Shown one piece after another: positions 8,731-16,538 of a DNA stretch of 64,000 nucleotides. How positions within the stretch are numbered: the first letter of the stretch is position 1; the number at the start of each line of letters is the position of its first letter. The DNA comes from Planktomarina karensis. GTDB lineage: Bacteria > Pseudomonadota > Alphaproteobacteria > Rhodobacterales > Rhodobacteraceae. A model generated the notes under the pieces. It saw only the letters and a list, made by a program, of their open reading frames with translations, was not told where the DNA came from and did no database searches. The stretch spans positions 1 through 64,000 of the forward strand of contig CATOCL010000004.1 in assembly GCA_951541495.1 (NCBI GenBank), written 5' to 3'. A program made the translations under genes and the position numbers.

Positions 8731-10256
8731 GCATGATGCGCGGATTCTTTACTGTTGGTTTCTGGACACTAATCTCTCGGGTTCTTGGATTTTTTAGGGA
8801 TATTTTTATAGCTGGTGTCTTGGGCGCTTCTCCTGTTGCCGAGGCTTTCGTAGTTGCGTTTTCTCTTCCTAATTTGTTTAGAAGGTTTTTTGCAGAAGGT
8901 GCCTTCAACATGGCGTTTGTGCCAATGTTTTCGAAAAAACTTGAGTCTGGAGATGCGCCCTTAGTTTTTGCAAAAGATGCATTGTCGATGTTGGGGCTGG
9001 TTCTTATTGCGCTGAATGTAATTGCGCTGATGGCAATGCCATACTTGGTATGGCTTATGGCTAGTGGATTTTCTGGTGATGAAAGATTCGACCTTACAGT
9101 TATCTTTGGCCGCATTGCTTTTCCTTATATTTTATTTATTTCCCTTGCTGCTTTGATATCTGGGGTACTAAATTCTGCTGGAAAATTTATTGCCGCGGCG
9201 GCCGCACCTATACTTCTGAACTTATGTTTCATTGCCGCACTTTTCGTGGCGAGTTGGATGGGGTGGAATATTGGGTTGGCACTCGCCTGGAGTGTTCCAT
9301 TGGCTGGTATAGCGCAGCTTTCATTTGTCTGGGTCGCTGCATACCGAGCGGGATTTTCTCTTGTTCCTCGTATGCCACGCATGACCCCCGAGCTACGCAG
9401 GTTAGCTTTAATTGCGGCCCCAGTAGCCTTGGCCGGTGGGGTGGTCCAAATAAATTTACTAGTGGGTAGACAGATAGCAAGTTACTTTGAGGGAGCAAAC
9501 GCCTGGCTTTATTATGCTGACCGGCTCTACCAACTTCCGCTAGGTGTAGTGGGAATTGCCGTTGGAATTGTACTACTACCTGACCTTTCAAGGAGGCTAC
9601 GTGTGGGGGATGCAAGTGGTGGGAGACAGGCATTTAATCGGGCAGCAGAGTTCTCACTTCTACTAACGATACCAGCCGCAGTTGCGCTATTAGTGATCCC
9701 CACTACATTAGTGTCAGTGTTATTTGAGCGTGGTGCTTTTACTTCAGCTGATACCTCTGCGACTGCCCTAGCTACTGCAATATACGGCTTAGGCCTGCCA
9801 GCATTTGTTTTACAAAAACTTTACCAACCATTATTTTTTGCCCGCGAAGACACCAAATCACCTTTCTATTTTGCCTTAGTGGCTCTGGCTGTAAATGCCG
9901 TGGTTGCATTATGCTTACGTCCCTACTTCGGTTTTTTGTCAGCTGCCTACGGGGCAACTTTCGCTGGTTGGGCCATGTTGGTGTGCCTATGGTGGGGGAG
10001 CCGCAAATTTGGTGAAGCTGCGCATTTAGAGCCAACCCTTCGAGCAAAAGTGGGACGAATATTTTTAGCTAGTTTCATGATGGGCGCCGTAGTTTGGGGT
10101 ATAACGGCTTTGATGAGCCCTGTGTTACAAATGTCTGGCTATCGTGTGCCAGCTTTACTCATTATTTTAGTGGTGGGGCTTGGCAGTTATGTTCTTGCTG
10201 GCCGTATTACTGGTGCTTTTACGGTGGGTGAGTTACGAAGAAAATTGCGTGATTAG
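8727..10256 (+). CDS. murJ: Lipid II flippase MurJ
   Basis: Integral membrane protein of the MOP superfamily that flips lipid II across the inner membrane for peptidoglycan synthesis. The 509 residues are hydrophobic throughout with many membrane segments and open with the family signature SRVLGFFRDIFIAGVLGAS, followed by FSLPNLFRRFFAEGAFNMAF. The ATG overlaps the glnD stop as ATGA, so it is translationally coupled. Its stop overlaps the convergent rhomboid stop by 4 bases. The glnD-murJ pairing is common in this group. Confidence 0.96.
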   Translation: MSMMRGFFTVGFWTLISRVLGFFRDIFIAGVLGASPVAEAFVVAFSLPNLFRRFFAEGAFNMAFVPMFSKKLESGDAPLVFAKDALSMLGLVLIALNVIALMAMPYLVWLMASGFSGDERFDLTVIFGRIAFPYILFISLAALISGVLNSAGKFIAAAAAPILLNLCFIAALFVASWMGWNIGLALAWSVPLAGIAQLSFVWVAAYRAGFSLVPRMPRMTPELRRLALIAAPVALAGGVVQINLLVGRQIASYFEGANAWLYYADRLYQLPLGVVGIAVGIVLLPDLSRRLRVGDASGGRQAFNRAAEFSLLLTIPAAVALLVIPTTLVSVLFERGAFTSADTSATALATAIYGLGLPAFVLQKLYQPLFFAREDTKSPFYFALVALAVNAVVALCLRPYFGFLSAAYGATFAGWAMLVCLWWGSRKFGEAAHLEPTLRAKVGRIFLASFMMGAVVWGITALMSPVLQMSGYRVPALLIILVVGLGSYVLAGRITGAFTVGELRRKLRD

Positions 10257-10933
10257 CGTCTGCCACTTCTAAATTTATTGATAATCAGACGTACGCCACT
10301 AGGATGGATGATCGCAGCGGACGCAAAGCCAGTAATGGCAGCGCTTAGTTCTGCTACCCAGAGTGCTGGTCCACTTTGAAATAATGCAAAAGTTATATTG
10401 ATTGTCATTAGAATAGCAAGCAAGCGAAATGCCAAAAATTGCTGACTTAATATTCCGACCGTCCTACTAAACAGTACAAAAGTGAACGCCCCGATAAGGC
10501 CATAAGCTGCTGGGAACCCACCAAACAGTGGAAAGGTATCATCTGTAAAAAAAGCGTAACCAAGGGCAGCAAATATTGCAGAATTAAAAAATATTAAAAT
10601 AATTGCAAAATTGCCTAAAACTTCACCGACAAATTTGCCCATTGCTAATGTAAAGACGCAAGCAAAAACAGCCTGCATTAAGGAGCCGTGTACAAAGGGG
10701 TAAGTTATTAACCTCACGAAAAGTTCAGGTACCCAGATGCCTGCCGTTAACGCGCGTTGAAAAACTTCAGGTAAAAATGCAACGCGCCTGATGAAGGAAA
10801 CGCGTGCGTCAGATCCACCCCACAAATTGGCTTCGGAGCCGGCTATGTAGCACTCGCCCAGAACTACCATTAAAACTAATATAATTACTGCGGCAGGCAA
10901 CTGGTTTACGGCTGGAGCTATTGGGTCTGGCAT
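10253..10933 (-). CDS. Rhomboid-like membrane protein lacking catalytic residues
   Basis: A 226-residue polytopic membrane protein with rhomboid-family layout: YPFVHGSLMQAVFACVFTLAMG (the loop/TM2 region), then GGFPAAYGLIGAF, where active rhomboids carry the GxSG serine, and a last segment AELSAAITGFASA, where the catalytic histidine should be. Neither serine nor histidine is present, so proteolysis is unlikely; it may act as a pseudoprotease. About six membrane segments can be picked out. It is divergent from trpS, with its ATG at 10933 beside the trpS promoter, and converges on murJ with overlapping stops. Other members in this group may share the loss, so it need not be decay. Confidence 0.75.
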   Translation of the reverse strand: MPDPIAPAVNQLPAAVIILVLMVVLGECYIAGSEANLWGGSDARVSFIRRVAFLPEVFQRALTAGIWVPELFVRLITYPFVHGSLMQAVFACVFTLAMGKFVGEVLGNFAIILIFFNSAIFAALGYAFFTDDTFPLFGGFPAAYGLIGAFTFVLFSRTVGILSQQFLAFRLLAILMTINITFALFQSGPALWVAELSAAITGFASAAIIHPSGVRLIINKFRSGRR

Positions 10934-10944
10934 GGCTTGCTTCC

Positions 10945-10973
10945 TTGACGGCTTCAGCCTTGCTGATTATGCG
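10945..10973 (+). promoter_or_regulatory. Predicted sigma-70 promoter of trpS
   Basis: TTGACG at 10945-10950, a 17-base spacer and TATGCG at 10968-10973 lie 34 bases upstream of the trpS ATG. Good match by eye; no start-site data. Confidence 0.45.
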
Positions 10974-11006
10974 ATACTACAAGTGAATTCTAGAGCTGAG
11001 GCCAAA

Positions 11007-12023
11007 ATGACCCAAAATTTTATCCCACGTGTTTTTTCGGGTATCCAGCCATCTGGTGGGCTCACACTTGGTAATTACCTTGGAGCAATTAAGCGCTTTG
11101 TTGATATGCAAGAGGATGGTCATTTTGAGACGGTGTACTGTATGGTAGATCTTCACGCGATCACTGTTTGGCAAAATCCTGAAGATTTGCGTCGCAATAC
11201 CCGTGAACTTTGCGCAGGTTTTATTGCTGCCGGCATTGATCCTGAGAAATCCATTTTGTTTAATCAGAGCCAAGTACCAGAGCATGCGCAGCTTGCTTGG
11301 GTATTTAATTGTGTGGCACGAATGGGCTGGATGAAACGAATGACTCAGTGGAAGGATAAGGCTGGAAAGAATACTGAGAATGCTTCGCTGGGTCTGTTTG
11401 GTTACCCTGCTTTGATGGCAGCTGATATTTTAATTTATCATGCCACTCACGTACCTGTGGGTGAAGATCAAAAGCAGCACCTTGAACTAACACGCGACAT
11501 TGCAATCAAATTTAATAATGACTTTGGTATAGATTTTTTTCCAATTACTGAACCTGTTATCGAAGGTGTTGCCACTAGGGTTATGAGCTTACGGGATGGG
11601 TCAAAGAAAATGTCAAAATCAGATCCGAGCGACATGAGCCGTTTAAATATGACAGATGGGGCAGACGCCATCGTAAAAAAAATTAAGAAAGCGAAGACTG
11701 ACGCAGACCCATTGCCTGATAATTTGGAGAGTTTGAATGAGCGCCCAGAGGCTCGTAACTTGGTCAATATCTATGCGGCCCTTAGTGATGCAACAACGCA
11801 GTCAGTAATTGATGAATTTTCGGGCCAACTATTTGGATCCTTTAAGCCCAAACTTGCAGACCTAGCAGTGGCAAAACTTGCTCCAATTTCTAGTGAGATG
11901 TCACGCCTGATGAAAGATCCTGCTGAAATTGATAAAATTTTGGTGCGGGGTGCTGAACGAGGCCGTGAATTGGCTGCGCCAATATTACAAAAAACTTATG
12001 ATATTGTGGGTATGATCCACTAA
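11007..12023 (+). CDS. trpS: Tryptophanyl-tRNA synthetase
   Basis: Class I aminoacyl-tRNA synthetase charging tRNA-Trp. The HIGH-equivalent is PSGGLTLGNYLGAIKRF near the N-terminus and the KMSKS loop is KKMSKSDPSD. I chose the ATG at 11007, preceded by GAGG and matching the family N-terminus (PRVFSGIQPSG). An in-frame ATG at 10932 would extend into the promoter and adds 25 residues unlike the family. The product is 338 residues, the usual length. A 33-codon reading frame and the universal stress gene follow closely on the same strand. Confidence 0.96.
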   Translation: MTQNFIPRVFSGIQPSGGLTLGNYLGAIKRFVDMQEDGHFETVYCMVDLHAITVWQNPEDLRRNTRELCAGFIAAGIDPEKSILFNQSQVPEHAQLAWVFNCVARMGWMKRMTQWKDKAGKNTENASLGLFGYPALMAADILIYHATHVPVGEDQKQHLELTRDIAIKFNNDFGIDFFPITEPVIEGVATRVMSLRDGSKKMSKSDPSDMSRLNMTDGADAIVKKIKKAKTDADPLPDNLESLNERPEARNLVNIYAALSDATTQSVIDEFSGQLFGSFKPKLADLAVAKLAPISSEMSRLMKDPAEIDKILVRGAERGRELAAPILQKTYDIVGMIH

Positions 12024-12031
12024 AAAAATTC

Positions 12032-12133
12032 ATGCCAAGCAACTGGCTCAATGATTTGGAAGACTTTTTTGGCGTTGCGGGTGATCAAACTAGAAGGCAT
12101 GGTGGTTTTGAATTGGAGGGTGTGAATGCGTAA
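12032..12133 (+). CDS. Candidate 33-residue micro-ORF between trpS and the stress protein gene
   Basis: An ATG eight bases after the trpS stop opens a 33-codon frame starting MPSNWLNDLEDFFGVAG and ending in TAA at 12131-12133, overlapping the next gene's start by eight bases. The spacing suggests translational coupling and the composition (Trp, acidic, Phe) looks protein-like. I see no ribosome site of its own and recognise no family. It could equally be a chance frame in a 102-base gap. Confidence 0.3.
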   Translation: MPSNWLNDLEDFFGVAGDQTRRHGGFELEGVNA

Positions 12134-12581
12134 ATTTATGGTTGTATTAGATAGTTCCACAGAATGTTTGAATGCAATGAGATTTGCTGCAATGAGAGCT
12201 GAAAAAACCAATGCTAGAGTTGAGGTTTTAGCGATAATTCCACCTGAAGAGTTTAACCATTGGATTGGTGTGGGGGAGCTCATGCGTGAGGAGGCTCGGG
12301 ATCGCATAAATGCACATTTCCAAGTTTTCGCAAAATGGATGCGTGAGAAGCATAAAGTGGATCCAGAGCTTATAATTCGTGAAGGTGAAATTGTTTCAGA
12401 GATACTTGCACAAATAAAAGACGATTCTGAGGTCGATATCTTAGTCCTTGGTGCGGGTACGGATCGTAAAGGTCCGGGGCCGCTGGTAACTCAGTTATCA
12501 AAATCTTCTGGTAACTTAGAAGTTCCGATAGTTATTGTGCCAGGTAGTCTGAGTAAGGCGCAGCTAGAAGCTATTGTATAA
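12126..12581 (+). CDS. Universal stress protein, UspA family
   Basis: A 151-residue single-domain UspA-fold protein. Such proteins bind ATP or AMP and support survival under stress; the specific role here is unknown. The N-terminus RKFMVVLDSSTECLNAMRFA is the family start, and the C-terminal nucleotide-binding region reads LVLGAGTDRKGPGPLV followed by PIVIVPG. A strong ribosome site GGAGGG at 12115-12120 sits 5 bases before the ATG. It is downstream of trpS and may be read from the trpS promoter. A separate promoter region for nfu follows. Confidence 0.9.
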   Translation: MRKFMVVLDSSTECLNAMRFAAMRAEKTNARVEVLAIIPPEEFNHWIGVGELMREEARDRINAHFQVFAKWMREKHKVDPELIIREGEIVSEILAQIKDDSEVDILVLGAGTDRKGPGPLVTQLSKSSGNLEVPIVIVPGSLSKAQLEAIV

Positions 12582-12604
12582 AATATATAAACGTCCTGAA
12601 CCAA

Positions 12605-12619
12605 TTAGAACAATTCTAA
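12605..12619. promoter_or_regulatory. Predicted Irr (ICE) iron-responsive operator upstream of nfu
   Basis: TTAGAACAATTCTAA is a perfect 6-3-6 dyad matching the alphaproteobacterial Irr box as I know it (TTAGAA-N3-TTCTAA). It lies just upstream of a -35-like TTGACA at 12624-12629 and 60 bases before the nfu ATG. Iron-sulfur assembly genes belong to the known Irr regulon. The sequence is seen; regulation is inferred. Confidence 0.6.
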
Positions 12620-12678
12620 AAACTTGACATTTAGCCCCTCGCTGACCATATCTATGTTAAGAAAATGGAGTTTTAATT

Positions 12679-13242
12679 ATGTTTATTCAGACTGAAAGCA
12701 CCCCAAACCCTGCCACTTTAAAGTTTTTACCTGGGCAATCAGTAATGGACATCGGTACTGCGGACTTTCCATCGTCTGAATCTGCTGCTGCTAGCCCACT
12801 TGCTGAACGTTTGTTTGGTGTGGAAGGTACAGAAGGTGTTTTTTTTGGAGCGGACTTTGTAACTATTACGAAAACCGAAGCTGTTGAATGGGATCACATA
12901 AAACCTGCACTTCTGGGCGCTATTATGGAACATTTTCAATCAGGCGCCCCGGTACTATCAGACGGTCAAACGGTGACTGCCGCAAAAGGCGATTACGATG
13001 CTGCAGATGAATCCATCGTTGTCCAGATTAAAGAACTGTTGGACACGCGCGTACGCCCAGCTGTAGCGCAAGATGGCGGTGACATTACCTTCCATGGTTT
13101 TGACCGCGGTATAGTTTATCTGCATATGCAGGGCGCGTGCGCTGGTTGCCCGTCTTCCACACTTACATTGAAGATGGGTATAGAAAACCTCCTGCGCCAT
13201 TATATTCCTGAAGTGGTCGAGGTGCGCCCAGTTGCGGCTTAA
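12679..13242 (+). CDS. nfuA: Nfu-type iron-sulfur cluster carrier/scaffold
   Basis: Carries and delivers Fe-S clusters to apo-enzymes. The 187 residues comprise an Nfu N-terminal domain (MFIQTESTPNPATLKFLPGQ) and a NifU C-terminal domain with the cluster-binding CxxC at Cys154 and Cys157 (GACAGCPSSTLTLKMGIE). The ATG at 12679 follows GGAG with normal spacing. An Irr-type palindrome and a -35-like box lie upstream. rimI follows after 23 bases. Clients in this window could include XdhA (2Fe-2S). The symbol is by homology; many Rhodobacterales annotations just say NifU family. Confidence 0.9.
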   Translation: MFIQTESTPNPATLKFLPGQSVMDIGTADFPSSESAAASPLAERLFGVEGTEGVFFGADFVTITKTEAVEWDHIKPALLGAIMEHFQSGAPVLSDGQTVTAAKGDYDAADESIVVQIKELLDTRVRPAVAQDGGDITFHGFDRGIVYLHMQGACAGCPSSTLTLKMGIENLLRHYIPEVVEVRPVAA

Positions 13243-13265
13243 TTAGCCTGCAAACCTAGATAAGG

Positions 13266-13715
13266 ATGCCAATACTTTCCGGTGATTACATTTTATCCGC
13301 TCACGAAATGGCGGGTATTCATGAACAGGCATTTGCGGACGAAAGACCGTGGACATCGGAAGAATTTGAAAACCTTATCTCTCAGTCCAACACAAGATCA
13401 TTATCTGTCGCCCGATGCTTTGTTCTCGGACGATTTGTTTTGGGTGAGTTAGAAATTTTAACATTTGCATGCGCGCCATTAGATCGACGGCAGGGGCACG
13501 CATCGGCACTCCTATTAAAATTTCTAGAAATGGCGTCAAAGGAGGGAGGACATTCGGCCTTCCTGGAGGTTGCTTCTGATAATTTAGCGGCTATAGCGCT
13601 CTATAATAAGTTTGCATTTGAGCAGGTTGGTTGCCGCACTGACTATTACAAACGCAGAGATGGTACTTGTTGTGATGCTTTGACACTTCAAAAACACCTA
13701 ATAATTGGTCAATGA
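13266..13715 (+). CDS. rimI: RimI-like GNAT N-acetyltransferase
   Basis: GNAT-fold acetyltransferase, probably acetylating the N-terminal alanine of ribosomal protein S18. The 149 residues have the acetyl-CoA loop as DRRQGHASALL preceded by GELEILTFACAP, then AFLEVASDNLAAIALYNKFAFEQVG and YYKRRDG, all typical of RimI. The ATG at 13266 touches an AAGG, an unusually tight ribosome site, so a slightly different start is possible. It sits 23 bases after nfu. I recall tsaB between these genes in relatives; it is not here. Confidence 0.8.
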   Translation: MPILSGDYILSAHEMAGIHEQAFADERPWTSEEFENLISQSNTRSLSVARCFVLGRFVLGELEILTFACAPLDRRQGHASALLLKFLEMASKEGGHSAFLEVASDNLAAIALYNKFAFEQVGCRTDYYKRRDGTCCDALTLQKHLIIGQ

Positions 13716-13796
13716 GGTAAAAATAACTAAAACTAAACCACGTTTTATTTAAAAATATTAAAGTTTTTAAAATTTACTATTGACCCTACCTTGGCA

Positions 13797-13833
13797 GAGC
13801 AGGCTATCTTGTGCATGATCATAAGATCTGCTC
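13797..13833. promoter_or_regulatory. Bulged inverted repeat upstream of the BMP importer
   Basis: GAGCAG (13797-13802) and ATCTT (13806-13810) pair with AAGAT-CTGCTC (13823-13833), giving 11 base pairs with a 3-base bulge. A -35-like TTGACC at 13780-13785 lies just upstream and a weak -10 falls inside the repeat, so it could be an operator or a leader hairpin. Confidence 0.35.
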
Positions 13834-13889
13834 GCATATGGCCTAAGGGATTCTTTTCACTGGGCTTTAACCATTAATGGGGGACCCCA

Positions 13890-14888
13890 ATGAGTTTTAT
13901 GAAATCTATACTAAGCAGCGCGGCTGCCGTAGCAATTAGCGCAAGTGCCGCTGTTGCTGATCCTGCAATCATCTTTGACCTTGGTGGCAAATTTGATAAA
14001 TCGTTTAATGAGTCAGCTTTCACCGGTGCGCAACGCTGGGCCGATGAAACTGGTGGCTCTTTCCGCGAAATTGAACTTCAGAATGAAGCACAGCGTGAGC
14101 AAGCGCTACGTCGTTTCGCCGAAGCTGGTTCCAATCCAATAGTTATGGCTGGTTTTGCTTTTGCGGATGCACTAAGTAAAGTCGCGCCAGATTATCCAGA
14201 CACAAAATTTGCGGTCATCGACGTGAACTGGCTCAGTATGCCAAATGTGCGTGGAATTGGCTTTAATGAACATGAAGGTTCCTATCTTGTAGGAATGTTA
14301 GCGGCCCAGGCTTCTAAAACCGGTACTGTTGGCTTTGTTGGTGGTATGGATATTCCTCTTATTCGTCGTTTTGGCTGCGGTTACGCGCAAGGCGTCAAAG
14401 CGGTAAATCCTAATGCAACTGTCATCGCTAATATGACTGGAACAACACCTGCCGCATGGAATGACCCGGTTAAGGGGTCTGAGTTGACAAAAGCGCAAAT
14501 TAGCCAAGGTGCAGACGTAGTGTTTGCTGCTGCTGGCGGAACTGGCGTTGGTGTTTTGCAAACTGCAGCTGATGAGGGCATTTTGTCCATTGGTGTTGAT
14601 GCCAACCAAAACTGGATGCACCCTGGAAAAGTTCTGACATCTATGTTGAAGCGTGTGGATAATGCTGTTTATGATGCATTTAAACAGGGAGATAACCTTG
14701 AAACAGGTAACTTCCAAATGGGTATTGCAAACGGTGGCGTAGGTTACGCTCTTGATGATAATAATGCCTCATTGATAACAGCTGACATGCAAGCCAAAGT
14801 TGATGCATCTGCAGCATCAATTTCAAGTGGTTCTATGAGTGTTCACAACTACACGGATGATGAGACCTGCCCAGCAGTGTCCTTTTAG
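13890..14888 (+). CDS. BMP-family ABC importer substrate-binding protein (first system)
   Basis: Periplasmic binding protein of the BMP/PnrA/TmpC type, which capture nucleosides, purines or related compounds. A Sec signal peptide ends near SAAVA-DP (about residue 23), followed by the BMP domain (AIIFDLGGKFDKSFNESAF, IGFNEHEGSYLVGMLAA, GTVGFVGGMDIPLIRRF). Total 332 residues, normal length. The Gly-rich ribosome region GGGGGA precedes the ATG; Met4 at 13899 is an alternative. A strong intrinsic terminator follows at 14916, then the matching ATPase and permeases, an arrangement that gives more binding protein than transporter. The true substrate cannot be read from sequence. Confidence 0.9.
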   Translation: MSFMKSILSSAAAVAISASAAVADPAIIFDLGGKFDKSFNESAFTGAQRWADETGGSFREIELQNEAQREQALRRFAEAGSNPIVMAGFAFADALSKVAPDYPDTKFAVIDVNWLSMPNVRGIGFNEHEGSYLVGMLAAQASKTGTVGFVGGMDIPLIRRFGCGYAQGVKAVNPNATVIANMTGTTPAAWNDPVKGSELTKAQISQGADVVFAAAGGTGVGVLQTAADEGILSIGVDANQNWMHPGKVLTSMLKRVDNAVYDAFKQGDNLETGNFQMGIANGGVGYALDDNNASLITADMQAKVDASAASISSGSMSVHNYTDDETCPAVSF

Positions 14889-14915
14889 GTTAGTTTTCTA
14901 ACTTTAACTTTATAG

Positions 14916-14946
14916 GGCCGCACCAAACTTTTGGTGCGGCCTTTTT
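14916..14946 (+). terminator. Intrinsic terminator/attenuator after the binding-protein gene
   Basis: GGCCGCACCAAA (14916-14927) and TTTGGTGCGGCC (14930-14941) form a near-perfect 12-bp hairpin followed by TTTTT. It lies between the binding protein and ATPase genes, so partial read-through is expected. Confidence 0.85.
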
Positions 14947-14962
14947 AAACAAAGGTTTTTTG

Positions 14963-16501
14963 ATGAGTAAAAACCCCGCAATTGAACTTAAAGGCATTTC
15001 CAAAGCTTTTGGACCAGTTCAAGCCAACAAAGATATTTCTATTCGGGTGATGCCTGGAACCATTCATGGCATTATCGGAGAAAATGGCGCGGGAAAATCT
15101 ACATTAATGTCTATACTATATGGCTTCTATAAGGCTGATGCTGGTGAGATTTTTATTGATAATCAGAAGACGTTGATACCTGATAGCCAAGCCGCAATTT
15201 CTGCTGGTATTGGCATGGTGTTTCAACACTTTAAGTTGGTTGAAAACTTTTCAGTACTTGAAAATATTGTTCTTGGTGCTGAAAGTGGAGCCTTTCTGGC
15301 GCCATCGCTTCGTAAGGCGAGGGCAGAGCTTGATGAATTGGCGGCAGAGTATGAGCTAAATATTGATCCTGACGCTGTGATTGAAGACATTGGCGTTGGC
15401 ATGCAGCAGCGGGTGGAAATACTAAAGGCTCTTTATCGCAAGGCTAACATTTTGATTTTAGATGAGCCGACTGGAGTTCTGACTCCAGCTGAAGCTGCTC
15501 AGCTTTTTCGCATACTTGGACGGCTTCGTGATGAAGGTAAAACTGTTATTTTTATTACCCATAAATTACGTGAAATCATGGAAATAACGGACACTGTGAG
15601 CGTAATGCGACGCGGTGAGATGACTGCAACTGTGCAAACTACTGATACGAGCCCTGAGAATTTGGCTGAATTAATGGTGGGTCGAAAAGTTTTGTTGCGT
15701 GTGGATAAAACACCCGCTCAGCCTAAGAATCAAATTTTAGAAGTCTCTGGGTTAAATGTAATAGATGATGCTGGGGTACAAAGACTTAAGGATGTAAGTC
15801 TCAACGTACGGGCTGGAGAAATATTGGGAGTTGCTGGTGTTGCGGGAAATGGTCAATCGGAACTTTTGGCAGTGTTGGGAGGGTACCAAGTTGCGACGGG
15901 CTCTGTCTTTGTAAACGGATCAGAAATAGACCTGACTGGCTCCTCGAGTGATGGTCAATCGCGCCGTGCGCGCGGCATTGCACACGTACCAGAGGACCGC
16001 CAGCGAGAGGGCTTGATTATGGATTTTACGGCTTGGGAGAATTCTGTTTTTGGCTATCACCGAGATCCTGCCCACCAATCAAACAGGTTTCTGATGGATA
16101 ATGTGGCAATTCGTGATGAAACCGCAGCAAAAATGACCCGCTTTGATGTGCGCCCACCAAATCCAAAATTGGCTGCTAAAAATTTTTCTGGGGGCAACCA
16201 ACAAAAAATTGTCTTAGCGCGTGAGATAGAGCGTAATCCAGATTTACTTTTAGTTGGTCAACCAACCAGGGGCGTAGATATTGGTGCTATTGAATTTATT
16301 CACCAACAGATTGTTGCGCTGCGAGATCGGGGTAAAGCCATCCTTCTTATCTCTGTTGAATTGGATGAAATTCTATCCCTCTCAGATAGAGTTGTTGTAA
16401 TGTTTGACGGTCAAATTATGGGGGAACGTGTTCCTTCTCTGACAAATGAAAAAGAGCTAGGCCTTCTGATGGCAGGTGTTACAGGTGAGGCAGGCCAATG
16501 A
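14963..16501 (+). CDS. BMP-type ABC importer ATPase (first system)
   Basis: Fused double-nucleotide-binding-domain ATPase of the sugar/nucleoside importer type (RbsA/YufO-like), cytoplasmic. The first domain has Walker A GENGAGKST, signature-like VGMQQRVEILKAL and Walker B ILILDEPTG. The second has a degenerate Walker A (VAGNGQSELLA) and signature FSGGNQQKIVLARE, as is normal for this family. I chose the ATG at 14963, seven bases after AAAGG; a TTG at 14960 is in frame. Length is 512 residues. Two permease genes follow on the same strand. Confidence 0.93.
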   Translation: MSKNPAIELKGISKAFGPVQANKDISIRVMPGTIHGIIGENGAGKSTLMSILYGFYKADAGEIFIDNQKTLIPDSQAAISAGIGMVFQHFKLVENFSVLENIVLGAESGAFLAPSLRKARAELDELAAEYELNIDPDAVIEDIGVGMQQRVEILKALYRKANILILDEPTGVLTPAEAAQLFRILGRLRDEGKTVIFITHKLREIMEITDTVSVMRRGEMTATVQTTDTSPENLAELMVGRKVLLRVDKTPAQPKNQILEVSGLNVIDDAGVQRLKDVSLNVRAGEILGVAGVAGNGQSELLAVLGGYQVATGSVFVNGSEIDLTGSSSDGQSRRARGIAHVPEDRQREGLIMDFTAWENSVFGYHRDPAHQSNRFLMDNVAIRDETAAKMTRFDVRPPNPKLAAKNFSGGNQQKIVLAREIERNPDLLLVGQPTRGVDIGAIEFIHQQIVALRDRGKAILLISVELDEILSLSDRVVVMFDGQIMGERVPSLTNEKELGLLMAGVTGEAGQ

Positions 16502-16538
16502 ATTTAATTCCTTCTATTGAAAAATTTGGAGCATTCTT

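Noticed and set aside
9229..9633. 134-codon antisense frame in murJ
   Set aside because: Shadow of MurJ; composition typical of a reverse read of membrane codons.
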